The translations under genes and the position numbers were made by a program. Positions 9,799 to 20,183 of a stretch of 64,000 nt of DNA are shown one piece after another (the stretch's first letter is position 1; every line of letters begins with the position of its first letter). Under the pieces are notes generated by a model that saw only the letters and a list, made by a program, of their open reading frames with translations, had not been told where the DNA came from and ran no database searches. Location: contig NZ_BJWG01000002.1 in NCBI RefSeq assembly GCF_007990245.1, positions 1 to 64,000 of the forward strand, given 5' to 3'. The stretch is from Cellulomonas composti. Lineage in GTDB: Bacteria; Actinomycetota; Actinomycetes; Actinomycetales; Cellulomonadaceae.

Positions 9799-9814
9799 CC
9801 CGGGAACGCCCGGG
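9799..9814. terminator. Short hairpin between convergent genes
   Basis: CCCGGG, a 4-base loop (AACG), then CCCGGG begins immediately after the DUF6493-like stop codon. It is a compact 6-bp GC stem suited to ending transcription from that gene, and it may also serve the convergent regulator gene ending at 9848. It is short, so confidence is modest. Confidence 0.35.
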
Positions 9815-9847
9815 ACGAGAACTGCCGGGCGAGTCGTCGCGCGGGGA

Positions 9848-10576
9848 TCAGCCCTGGTCGCCGAGCGGGAGCGGGAACACGTCGAGGTAGACGCGGACCC
9901 GGCGCCGCCCTTCGGTCTCGCCCGCGGCCTTGCGGGCCTTGGCAGCCTCGGTGTGGCGGTCGAGCAGGTGCTGCAGCTCCTCGCCGAGCGCGCTCGCCTC
10001 CTCGAGCGTCAGGTCCGACGAGGACGCGGTGTGCAGGGCGCCGTCGTCCCACGGCGCTTCGTCGTCGATGGTGTCGAACCACACCTGCAGCGTCTCGGCA
10101 CGCTCCTGGATCACCGCGCGCAGCGCCGTGTCCACCGCGAGCCGCGACGCCGGGTCTTCGAGGTTGCGCCGGTCGATGCTGAAGCCGACCGGCCGCCACC
10201 ACCGCTCGCGCCCTCCGGTGGGCGCCTGCGGGTCGTCTTCGATGAGCCCGTGGCGCTCGAGCTGGCGCAGGTGGTAACTCGTCTGCCCCGTGCTCTCCCC
10301 GAGGTGCCGCGCGATCTGGCTGGCCGTCCCCGAGCCGTGCGCGGTGAGGTAGCGGTACATCGCGATCCGCAGCGGGTGCGCGAACGCCTTCAGCGCCTCC
10401 CCGGAGAGCGGGTTGGGCAGGTCCCGCTCGGTCCGCGCGGCCGCGGCCGCGGCCGGCCCGTCGTCGAGCGCGACCTCGGGCACCGCGGCGGGCACGGCGT
10501 CGGGCAGCGCGCCTGGCGCCGCCGTCAGCGCGGCGGTGGGCACAGCCAGATCGACCGGGGGGTTGCGCTCCGACAT
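9848..10576 (-). CDS. ArsR-type winged-helix repressor
   Basis: This 242-residue regulator has an Ala/Pro-rich N-terminal tail of about 60 residues, then a winged helix-turn-helix: ALKAFAHPLRIAMYRYL, ASQIARHLGESTGQTSYHL (recognition helix) and RQLERHGLIEDD. The C-terminal half (ERWWRPVGFSID onward) is a helical domain typical of actinobacterial ArsR-like proteins and is probably a dimerisation or ligand domain. No ArsR metal-binding cysteine motif is visible, so a non-metal ligand is likely. It is divergent from an MFS exporter with shared repeat elements between them, so it very probably represses that exporter and itself. Confidence 0.85.
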   Translation of the reverse strand: MSERNPPVDLAVPTAALTAAPGALPDAVPAAVPEVALDDGPAAAAAARTERDLPNPLSGEALKAFAHPLRIAMYRYLTAHGSGTASQIARHLGESTGQTSYHLRQLERHGLIEDDPQAPTGGRERWWRPVGFSIDRRNLEDPASRLAVDTALRAVIQERAETLQVWFDTIDDEAPWDDGALHTASSSDLTLEEASALGEELQHLLDRHTEAAKARKAAGETEGRRRVRVYLDVFPLPLGDQG

Positions 10577-10640
10577 ATGCAGAGATACCTTTGCACTCGT
10601 TCCTTTGCAGAGGTTTCTTTGCATCGGATCCTCTGCATCC
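10577..10640. promoter_or_regulatory. Shared operator region, ArsR-type regulator and MFS exporter
   Basis: The gap between the divergent genes is AT-rich compared with its surroundings. CTTTGCA occurs three times, in ACCTTTGCAC, TCCTTTGCAG and TTCTTTGCAT. The outer elements ATGCAGAG (10576-10583) and CTCTGCAT (10631-10638) are exact inverted repeats. This arrangement fits several binding sites for the adjacent winged-helix repressor controlling both promoters. Confidence 0.6.
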
Positions 10641-10664
10641 GAGTTGATCGTATCGGGAGACGCC

Positions 10665-12134
10665 ATGACCACCACCACGCACACGTCGAGCGGCGCGGGC
10701 CTGGCGAGCGACGTGAAGGAGCCGCGTGACGTGAAGGACATCGCTCCGGGCACGCCCGACCCGCAGTCGACGGGCACGCAGACCGCCGGCGCGCAGCCGG
10801 CCGGCACGCAAGCCGCGGGCGCGCAGCCGGCCGGCGCCCAGACCGTCGGCACGCGCACGGCCGGCACGGAGAGCGCCGGCACCAGCGCCGGTACTCCGGT
10901 GGCCGAGCCGCTCGGCAGCCGCTTCACGGCCCTGCTCACCGTGACCGGCCTGGCCAACCTCGGCGACGGCATCGTCCAGATGGGTGCGCCGCTCGTCGCC
11001 CTCACGCTCACCCGCTCACCCGCGCAGATCGCGCTGCTCACGGCGGCCACCTGGCTGCCGTGGCTCGTGCTCGGTCTCGTCGGCGGCGTGGTGGTCGACC
11101 GCACCGACCGTCGGCGCACGCAGATCGTCGCGCTGCTCGGCCGCGCGGTGCTCCTGGCGGCCGGCGCGGCGTTGGTCGCGAGCGGCCGGCTGTCCATGCC
11201 CGTGCTCGTCGTGCTCGTGCTGCTGTACGGCGTGACGGAGGTCTTCGCCGACCTCGCGCAGAGCTCGATCGTCCCCGACCTCGTGCCGCGCAGCCGCCTG
11301 CAGGCCGCCAACGGGCGCGTGCTCGCGGTGCAGCAGGTGACCAACACCTTCGTCGGGAGCCCGGTCGCGGGCGCGCTGCTCGCGCTCGGCGCCGCGTGGG
11401 TGCTCGGCATCCCGGCCGCGCTGGCCGTCGCGGCCGTGCTCGTGCTGGTGCGCGGCATCCGCGGCCACTACCGCGCCGAGCGCACCGAGCCCACCGCCGC
11501 GATCGCCGACGTCCGCGAGGGCGTCAGCTACGTCGTGCACCATCCCGTGCAGCGGCCGTTCGTCATCGCCGGTTCGGTGATGAACATGGCGAGCACCGGC
11601 TACATGGCGGTGTTCGTGCTGTGGGTGATCGGGCCCGGGTCGCGGATGGGCATGCAGCCCGAGCACTACCCGTTGCTCGCGACGATCCTCGCGGTCGGCG
11701 CCGTCCTTGGCAGCCTGCTCACCGAGCGCCTCGTGCGCGCGCTGCCCGAGCTCGTCGTGATGTACGGCTGCTGGCTCGTCGTCGGGCCGCTGCTGCTCGT
11801 GCCGGTCCTGGTGCCCACGGTGCCGGCGCTCGGGGTCGTGCTGTTCCTCGTCGGGTTCACCAACACGATCGGCAACACGATCTCGCAGTCGCTGCGGCAG
11901 CGCGTCGTGCCCCGCGCTCTGCTCGGCCGTGCGGCAGGTGCCGGCCGCACGCTCGCCTACGGCCTGATGCCCGTCGGGGCGCTCGTCGCCGGTGTGTGCG
12001 CCGAGCAGTGGGGCATCGCCGCCGTGCTCGTCGGCGCAGCGATCCTCACCGCCGCCGCCGCGATCTACCCCACGCTCACGGTCCACAAGAGCACGGTCGA
12101 GGCAGCCGAACAAGCCAACCCCGACTCCCCCTGA
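10665..12134 (+). CDS. MFS transporter with repetitive N-terminal tail
   Basis: This 489-residue major facilitator has about 12 hydrophobic segments beginning near residue 85. GGVVVDRTDRRRTQIV is the classic loop 2-3 motif A, and LVPRSRLQAANGR is typical of MFS drug or siderophore exporters. The cytoplasmic N-terminal tail of about 80 residues carries five-residue repeats (AGAQP, AGTQA, AGAQT, VGTRT and similar), which is unusual for the family. The ATG at 10665 has GGGAGA upstream. The divergent repressor suggests substrate-induced efflux. Substrate unknown. Confidence 0.87.
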   Translation: MTTTTHTSSGAGLASDVKEPRDVKDIAPGTPDPQSTGTQTAGAQPAGTQAAGAQPAGAQTVGTRTAGTESAGTSAGTPVAEPLGSRFTALLTVTGLANLGDGIVQMGAPLVALTLTRSPAQIALLTAATWLPWLVLGLVGGVVVDRTDRRRTQIVALLGRAVLLAAGAALVASGRLSMPVLVVLVLLYGVTEVFADLAQSSIVPDLVPRSRLQAANGRVLAVQQVTNTFVGSPVAGALLALGAAWVLGIPAALAVAAVLVLVRGIRGHYRAERTEPTAAIADVREGVSYVVHHPVQRPFVIAGSVMNMASTGYMAVFVLWVIGPGSRMGMQPEHYPLLATILAVGAVLGSLLTERLVRALPELVVMYGCWLVVGPLLLVPVLVPTVPALGVVLFLVGFTNTIGNTISQSLRQRVVPRALLGRAAGAGRTLAYGLMPVGALVAGVCAEQWGIAAVLVGAAILTAAAAIYPTLTVHKSTVEAAEQANPDSP

Positions 12135-12142
12135 CCCCCACC

Positions 12143-12829
12143 GGAGCAGTCCACGGCGGCTACGGACCCACCCACCGTCCACGGACACCGCGAACGCCCA
12201 CGGACCCCGCGCCGGAGCGGTCCGTAGACGCTGCGGGTGTCCGTGGACGCTCCGGCTGTCCGCAGACGACGCAACGGACCGTCGCCGACGCATGGGCCCG
12301 CACCGGAGCAGTCCACGGTGGCTACGCGCCCACCCAGCGTCCACGGACACCGCGAACGTCCACGGACCCCGCGCCGCAGCGGTCCGTAGACGCTCCGGGT
12401 GTCCGTGGGTGCTGCGGGTGTCCGCAGACGACGCGACGGACCACCGGCGACGCACGGGCCCGCGCTGGAGCAGTCCACGGCGGCTACGGACCCACCCAAC
12501 GTCCACGGACACCGCGAACGCCCACGGACCCCGCGCCGGAGCGGTCCGCAGACGCCCCGGCTGTCCGTGGACGCTCCGGCTGTCCGCAGACGACGCGACG
12601 GACCACCGGCGACGCACGGCCCGCGCCGGAGCAGTCCACGGCGGCTACGGACCCACCCAGCGTCCACGGACACCGCGAACGTCCACGGACCCCGCGCCGG
12701 AGCGGTCCGCAGACGCTGCGGGTGTCCGTGGGCGCTGCGGGGGTCCGTGGGCGACGCAACGGACCACCGCCGACGCGCAGGCCCGCGCCGGAGCAGTCCG
12801 CAGGCGCTCCGGGGGCTGTGGGCGCCCGG
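12143..12829. repeat. Tandem array of 162-bp units
   Basis: GGAGCAGTCC starts at 12143, 12305, 12467, 12628 and 12790, giving units of 162, 162, 161 and 162 bases plus a partial fifth copy. Each unit is dense in inverted motifs such as GTCCACGGAC and GTCCGTGGAC, or GTCCGCAGAC and GTCCGTAGAC, so the array can fold into many hairpins. It fills the space between the convergent MFS and purA 3' ends (12135-12861). Several frames stay open only because 162 is divisible by 3; the 161-base unit shifts frame, so I treat the array as non-coding. Related motifs recur at 58331-58470. Confidence 0.85.
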
Positions 12830-12861
12830 GGGTCTGGGCGGGTTGCCGTGGAGGGGGTGGG

Positions 12862-14253
<1,392 letters not shown>

Positions 14254-14324
14254 TCAAGACCAGGTCATGTCCCGTCCGTCCTCCGGCCGTCCCGCGAGCG
14301 GGCCCGACGAGCAGTGCCGCCGCC

Positions 14325-14753
14325 TCAACGCAGCGCCGAGACCTGCGCGACCGACGTCCCGGAGTCCGTGAGGAACTGCTCGCAGCGCTCGGCCTCCTCC
14401 TGCTCGCCGATCGCGTCGGCGGCCTCGGCGAGCGCGAGCAGCGCACGCAGGAAGCCCTGGTTCGGGACGTGCTCGACGGGGATCGGGCCGCGCCCGCGCC
14501 AGCCCGCGCGGCGCAGCGCGTCGAGACCGCGGTGGTAGCCCGTGCGTGCGTAGGCGTAGGCCGCGACCGGGTCACCCGCGTCCCGCAGCGCCGACTCCGC
14601 GAGCAGCGCCCACACGATCGACGACGCCGGTGCGACGAGCACGGCGTCGCGGGCCGTCGAGCCGCTCGCGAGCGCGGTCCGGGCGTCGCCGTCGGGGCCG
14701 TCTGCGGGCAGGAGGGTCGGTTCGGGGCCGTCGAGCAGGTTCGCGTGGCTCAT
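14325..14753 (-). CDS. DUF3151 family protein
   Basis: This 142-residue cytoplasmic protein is recognised as DUF3151 by its segments: LLDGPEPTLLP at the N-terminus, AYAYARTGYHRGLDALRRAGW and GFLRALLALAEAADAIGE. The alpha-helical repeat-like pattern suggests a small TPR-like fold. The family is almost restricted to Actinobacteria and commonly lies between fructose-bisphosphate aldolase and adenylosuccinate synthetase genes, as here, but its function is unknown. The ATG at 14753 is the natural start. A 176-base gap separates it from purA. Confidence 0.85.
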   Translation of the reverse strand: MSHANLLDGPEPTLLPADGPDGDARTALASGSTARDAVLVAPASSIVWALLAESALRDAGDPVAAYAYARTGYHRGLDALRRAGWRGRGPIPVEHVPNQGFLRALLALAEAADAIGEQEEAERCEQFLTDSGTSVAQVSALR

Positions 14754-14952
14754 GGGGCCATCCTGCCCGCGTTCCTCGCGCGCGACGAACGTGCGCGTGC
14801 GATCATGTTGGACGCCCGTCCGACTGCGTCCGTGGTGGCATCGAACGGCTGCGGATGCAGACCCTCACGGGCGGAACTACAGTCGACCGCGACTCCCGGC
14901 CGCCGCGCCACCGATCCGGCGGACAGGCTCGCCCACGAACGCGGTGAGGACC

Positions 14953-15306
14953 ATGATCGACATCTCGGCGTCGCCGACGAGCACCACGCTCGTCGTCTCC
15001 GGCGACCTCGACCTGGCCGAGCGTGACCAGTTCCCCGAGGTCACCGCGCGCGTGACCGGGCTGCGTCGCCAACTCGTCGTGATCGACATGTGCCGCGTGA
15101 CGTTCATGGACTCGACCGGCGCGGCGTTCCTGATCTCGCTCGCGGACTCGTCGCGCAACCGCGGCGGCGCGGCCGTGCTGCGGGGTGCCGACGCGCGCGA
15201 CCTGTTCGTGCTCGAGGTCTGCGGTGCCCTCGAGCTGTTCCGGATCGACCGGGACCACCGCTGCGACGACGTCCCGGACGCGGTCGAGGAGCCCTCGATC
15301 GTCTGA
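14953..15306 (+). CDS. STAS-domain anti-sigma factor antagonist
   Basis: This 117-residue single STAS domain resembles SpoIIAA/RsbV. GDLDLAERDQFPEV and VIDMCRVTFMDSTGAAFL contain the phosphorylatable Ser/Thr site (MDST). Such proteins bind an anti-sigma kinase when unphosphorylated and so release a sigma factor. The ATG at 14953 has GTGAGG upstream. It converges on the PP2C-type phosphatase gene that ends 43 bases away, so the two probably belong to one partner-switching module. No sigma factor gene lies nearby. Confidence 0.88.
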   Translation: MIDISASPTSTTLVVSGDLDLAERDQFPEVTARVTGLRRQLVVIDMCRVTFMDSTGAAFLISLADSSRNRGGAAVLRGADARDLFVLEVCGALELFRIDRDHRCDDVPDAVEEPSIV

Positions 15307-15348
15307 GCCGCCCGATCCTTCGAGGCGCCCGATCCTCCGGGACGCCGC

Positions 15349-17607
15349 TCAGTCGTCGGCCGGGTCCCGCCCCGGCGGCAGCGCACCCGGTCGCACCTTG
15401 GCCCACACGACCTTGCCGCGGCTCGACTGACGCCACCCCCAGTCCGCGAGCCGCTCGACGATCCGCATACCGAACCCGCCGACGCGGCCCGGGTGCCCGT
15501 CGGTGGTGACCGGCGGCGCGGGGTTGCCGTCCTCGACCTCGATCCGCAGCCCGTCGCCGGTGTCGTAGAGCTGTAGGGAGACGTGCCCGAAGCCGTGCAT
15601 CACGGCGTTCGCGACGAGCTCCGAGACGACCAGTTCGGCGTTGGCGGCGTCGGGCATCTCCCACGCCTGGCAGGTGCGCACGACGGCGTGCCGTGCGCGT
15701 CCCACGGACGCGGGCTCGGCGGGCAGCGACCAGCGACGACGACGAGGGCTGCGGCCCGGTGCCACATGGTCCTCGGGTTCGGGTACGCGCACGACGACGA
15801 CCGCGACGTCGTCCTCGGGGTGGTCCGCGAGCCGCGAGAGCAGCTCCTCGCCGATGCCGGCGGAATCGCGCGCGGTGACCCCTTCGACGACCCTCGTCAG
15901 GCTCGCCAGCCCGTCACGCAGGCTGCGGTCGCGGCGCTCGACGAGGCCGTCGGTGTAGTAGACGAGCACGTCGCCGGGCTCGAGGTCGAGCGCGTCGGTC
16001 GCGCGGTCCTGCCCGCCGAACCCGATGAGCGGCCCGCCCGACCCGAGCAGCTGCTGCACGACGCCGCCGCGTGCGTGCAGCGCGGGCAGGTGCCCGGCGC
16101 GCGAGTACTCGAGGCGCCACCGGCCGTCCGAGCGCGTCAGCGTGGACAGCACGAGTGCCGCCGCACGCGGGATGCCCAGCCCCGCGACGAGCTGGTCGAC
16201 GCGCTGCAGCACGGGCCCCGGCCGCGTCAGGTCGTACGCGTACGACCGCACGACCGAGCGCAGCTGACCCATCGCCGCGGCGGCCTCGACGTCGTGGCCG
16301 ACGACGTCGCCGATGACTACGCCCACGACGTCCGGCGAGATCTGGAGCACGTCGTACCAGTCCCCGCCGACCTGCGCGTTCTCCGAGTTCGGCGCGTAGT
16401 ACGTCCACACGTCCAGGCCGCGGACCTCGGCCTGCTGCGGCAGCATCGCGCGCTGCAGCGTCTCCGCGAGGCGGTGCTCGCGGTCGTACAGCCGCGCGTT
16501 GTCGAGCACGAGGCCCACCCGTCGGGCGGTCAGCTCGAGCACGGTCCGGGTCGAGGGCTCCAGCCCGTCGAGCCCCGCGCCGTACCTGGGCACGACGACG
16601 AGCACGCCGATCACCCGGCGCCGGCCGGGCACGGGGTACACGACGACGCTGCGCGCACCCGTCGCGGCGTCCTCGAGCCGGCGACCGGCCTCGCGGACGA
16701 TCCAGTGCGACGCGCTCCCCGGCGGGTGCTCGGTCGCCAGGTCGAGCTCGACCGGCCGGTCGGCGTCGCCGTCGAGCAGCCGCTGCATCTCGTCGGCCCG
16801 GGGCATGGGCTCGTCCCCGCCGTCCGGGCGGCGGGGCGCGCCGTGCCGTCGGCCCTTGCCCGACGGCGGACGCGCCTCGTCGAGCGAGTCGGCGGTGCGC
16901 AGACCGTGGTCGTTGACGTAGAACTGCGCCCAGCCGACGACGGTGCGTCGCAGCAGCGCGGCGATCTCGGAGAGCGGTGTCGCCGGGTCGTTGACGTCCA
17001 TCATCAGGTCCGAGACCTGCATGATCAGCCCGAGGCTGCGCTTCTCGCGCCGCTCCGCCTCGACCATCTCCTCCTGCTCGCGGTCGTGCGAGATCTGGTC
17101 CGTGAGGTCCTGCATCACGGCCACCCAGTGCGTCACACCGTCGGCGGCGGACATCGGCGACAGGTAGACCCGGCACGGGAACGTCGTGCCGTCGTGGCGG
17201 TGCAGCGTGAACGAGACCGCTGTGGACCGGCCCGCATCCAGCTCCGTGCGCGCGCCGAACAGCTCGTCCCGGGCCTCCTGCGCACGGGCGTCCCACTGGC
17301 GGGCGCGGGCGCCGGCCGCGTCGTAGCCCGTCAGTGCCTCGAACGCGGCGTTCACCCAGACGACGAGGTGCGGCTCGTTCGCGTCGAGCAGCGCCATCGG
17401 CACGAGCGTCGCCGACAGCGCGTTGGCGAGCACCTCGGCGTCGACGCCCAGGACGGGCACCGCCGGAGCGTCAGGGATCGCGACGAGACCGTCGGGCCGT
17501 CCGTCGGACAGCTCGTCGGATCTGTCTGCGGAGCCCTGCTCCGGACGCGTGTGCGAACGCTCGTCGGGCAGCGACGGGAGAATCGGTGGCTCCTGGGTGT
17601 TGACCAC
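15349..17607 (-). CDS. PAS-GAF-SpoIIE phosphatase with C-terminal anti-sigma kinase domain
   Basis: This 752-residue signalling protein contains four modules. A PAS domain (WVNAAFEALTGYDAAG, about residue 85) leads into a short linker helix. A GAF-like domain follows (WAQFYVNDHGLR to RRVGLVLDNARLY). Next is a PP2C/SpoIIE phosphatase (GGDWYDVLQ, VIGDVVGHDVEAA and YYTDGLVERRD carry the metal-binding aspartates). Last is an RsbW-like HATPase (ELVVSELVANAVMHG, GGFGMRIVERL). It may both dephosphorylate and phosphorylate STAS antagonists in response to a sensed ligand or redox cue. GTG 17607 was chosen because GGAGG lies 5 bases upstream; 17610 is also possible. It is divergent from a second STAS gene. 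Confidence 0.9.
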   Translation of the reverse strand: MVNTQEPPILPSLPDERSHTRPEQGSADRSDELSDGRPDGLVAIPDAPAVPVLGVDAEVLANALSATLVPMALLDANEPHLVVWVNAAFEALTGYDAAGARARQWDARAQEARDELFGARTELDAGRSTAVSFTLHRHDGTTFPCRVYLSPMSAADGVTHWVAVMQDLTDQISHDREQEEMVEAERREKRSLGLIMQVSDLMMDVNDPATPLSEIAALLRRTVVGWAQFYVNDHGLRTADSLDEARPPSGKGRRHGAPRRPDGGDEPMPRADEMQRLLDGDADRPVELDLATEHPPGSASHWIVREAGRRLEDAATGARSVVVYPVPGRRRVIGVLVVVPRYGAGLDGLEPSTRTVLELTARRVGLVLDNARLYDREHRLAETLQRAMLPQQAEVRGLDVWTYYAPNSENAQVGGDWYDVLQISPDVVGVVIGDVVGHDVEAAAAMGQLRSVVRSYAYDLTRPGPVLQRVDQLVAGLGIPRAAALVLSTLTRSDGRWRLEYSRAGHLPALHARGGVVQQLLGSGGPLIGFGGQDRATDALDLEPGDVLVYYTDGLVERRDRSLRDGLASLTRVVEGVTARDSAGIGEELLSRLADHPEDDVAVVVVRVPEPEDHVAPGRSPRRRRWSLPAEPASVGRARHAVVRTCQAWEMPDAANAELVVSELVANAVMHGFGHVSLQLYDTGDGLRIEVEDGNPAPPVTTDGHPGRVGGFGMRIVERLADWGWRQSSRGKVVWAKVRPGALPPGRDPADD

Positions 17608-17683
17608 CACCACCTCCGATCGTCTAGCGTGCCGAACGGGCGGATGTCGCGACTGGTGTCCCCCCTTCTCGAGAAGGAGCACC

Positions 17684-18100
17684 GTGCGCGACGCTAACAG
17701 CACCAAAGGCGACGAGTCGGCCGAACCGGCGGCGCCCGCACCCGTGGAGGGCGACAGCGGTTCCATCCACGTGATCGTCGGCGCACGGACCACGCGCATC
17801 GTGCTCTCCGGCGAGATCGACGCCGAGCTCGCGGCCGAGCTCAACGAGGCGACCATCGAGGCCGAGGACGCGGGCCTCCCGATCGAGGTCGACGCGCACC
17901 ACGTCACGTTCATGGACTCGTCGGGCGTCGCGTTCCTCGCGCGCCTCTCGGTGCGTTCGCAGCATCGCGTGACGCTGCTGCGCGTGCCGCCCACCGTGCG
18001 CTTCCTGCTCGAGGTCACGCGGATCGGCGAGATGCTCGACGTCGTGGACGAGGACCGCCGGTTCCAGCCGGTAGGCCCGGACACGCCGCTCGACGACTGA
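17684..18100 (+). CDS. STAS-domain anti-sigma factor antagonist
   Basis: This 138-residue protein has an acidic, Ala/Pro-rich tail of about 30 residues before a STAS domain. IVLSGEIDAELAAELNEA and the phospho-site segment VTFMDSSGVAFLARL are clear. The GTG at 17684 has GAAGGAG upstream. It starts 76 bases from the divergent phosphatase-kinase gene and so is probably one of its substrates. The intervening DNA includes the palindrome CCTTCTCGAGAAGG just before the ribosome-binding site. Confidence 0.88.
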   Translation: MRDANSTKGDESAEPAAPAPVEGDSGSIHVIVGARTTRIVLSGEIDAELAAELNEATIEAEDAGLPIEVDAHHVTFMDSSGVAFLARLSVRSQHRVTLLRVPPTVRFLLEVTRIGEMLDVVDEDRRFQPVGPDTPLDD

Positions 18101-18116
18101 CGTCAGCCCCTCGGGC

Positions 18117-18170
18117 ACCGTGAGCGACACCTGCCGGTGCGCCGTGAGCGTTACCTGCCGGTGCACCGTG
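18117..18170. repeat. 24-bp direct repeat
   Basis: ACCGTGAGCG at 18117 and GCCGTGAGCG at 18141 begin two 24-base units that both end ACCTGCCGGTGC; a third starts (ACCGTG) at 18165. The repeat lies just past the STAS stop and before the strong hairpin at 18213. It has no evident gene and its function is unknown. Confidence 0.7.
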
Positions 18171-18212
18171 CAGCCGACGATGCGCGCGAGCTGAGACCCG
18201 GCCCGCCAGACA

Positions 18213-18261
18213 CCGCGAGCGTGCACTCGAGCCCCGTCGGGGCCGGAGTGCACGCTCGCGG
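18213..18261. terminator. Bidirectional terminator hairpin, STAS / fbaA
   Basis: CCGCGAGCGTGCACTC (18213-18228) and its exact complement (18246-18261) form a perfect 16-bp stem. The loop contains a nested GCCCC/GGGGC stem. It lies between the convergent STAS and fbaA genes, 12 bases past the fbaA stop, and probably terminates both. Confidence 0.75.
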
Positions 18262-18272
18262 CTACAAGGTGC

Positions 18273-19295
<1,023 letters not shown>

Positions 19296-19446
19296 GCGCT
19301 CACGACTCCTGTGGCTGGATGGGGGTGGTGTCACTTCCGAGTTTGCCACTACCCGACGATCCCGTGGTCGGGACGTCCTGCCCATGGACAGCCCGTCCCC
19401 GCGTGCCGGACGGGCTTCGCGCCCGGTTCGCCGCCGGGGTCTGAGG

Positions 19447-20079
19447 TCACGGGCGGCGGGCGGACGCCGTCGCGTGCTGGGTCACCCACGCGTGCATCGC
19501 GATCGCCGCGGCGGCGCCCGCGTTGATCGACCTCGTCGAACCGAACTGCGCGATGTGGAGGACGTCGACGGCCGCCGAGCGCGCCTCGTCGGACAGGCCC
19601 ACGGACTCCTGGCCGAACAGCAGGACGCACGCCCGCGGCAGCGGGTAGCCCTCGAGCGGGACGGAGCCCGGCAGGTTGTCGACGCCGAGGACCGGCAGGT
19701 CACCGGCGTTCGCCCAGTCGATGAGGCCCGCCACGTCGGCGTGGTGGCGCACGTGCTGGTAGCGGTCGGTCACCATCGCGCCGCGCCGGTTCCAGCGGCG
19801 CCGCCCGACGATGTGCACCTCGGCGGCGAGGAACGCGTTGGCGGTGCGCACCACCGAGCCGATGTTCAGGTCGTGCTGCCAGTTCTCGATCGCGACGTGG
19901 AAGGTGTGCCGGCGCGTGTCGAGGTCGGCGACGATCGCCTCGAGGCTCCAGTACCGGTAGCGGTCCGCGACGTTGCGCCGATCACCGTGCGCCAGCAGCT
20001 CGGGGTCCAGACGCGGGTCGTCGGGCCAGGCGCTCTGCCCGCCGGGCCACGGCGGCACTCCGACGCTCGACTCCTCCAC
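19447..20079 (-). CDS. SpoU/TrmH-family RNA 2'-O-methyltransferase
   Basis: This 210-residue SPOUT methyltransferase uses S-adenosylmethionine to methylate a ribose 2'-OH in tRNA or rRNA. Family motifs are DLNIGSVVRTANAF (motif 1, with the catalytic-site Asn/Arg), VLLFGQESVGLSDEA (motif 2) and AQFGSTRSINAGAAAAIAMHAW (motif 3, the trefoil knot). The GTG at 20079 was favoured over 20088 because TACGGT lies 7 bases before it, which fits a leaderless start. The RNA target is not readable from sequence. It is divergent from the DedA gene. Confidence 0.85.
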   Translation of the reverse strand: MEESSVGVPPWPGGQSAWPDDPRLDPELLAHGDRRNVADRYRYWSLEAIVADLDTRRHTFHVAIENWQHDLNIGSVVRTANAFLAAEVHIVGRRRWNRRGAMVTDRYQHVRHHADVAGLIDWANAGDLPVLGVDNLPGSVPLEGYPLPRACVLLFGQESVGLSDEARSAAVDVLHIAQFGSTRSINAGAAAAIAMHAWVTQHATASARRP

Positions 20080-20183
20080 GCAGCCCACCGTAACGATGCG
20101 AGGGCCGGGCCGCACCGCACGCGCACAGCGGAAGCACAGGCCGGGCACGGGTGGCCCGCAGCGCGCCCCGTACGCTTGACCCC

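Noticed and set aside
12143-12829. CRISPR array
   Set aside because: The repeat unit is 162 bases without unique spacers, and no cas genes are present.
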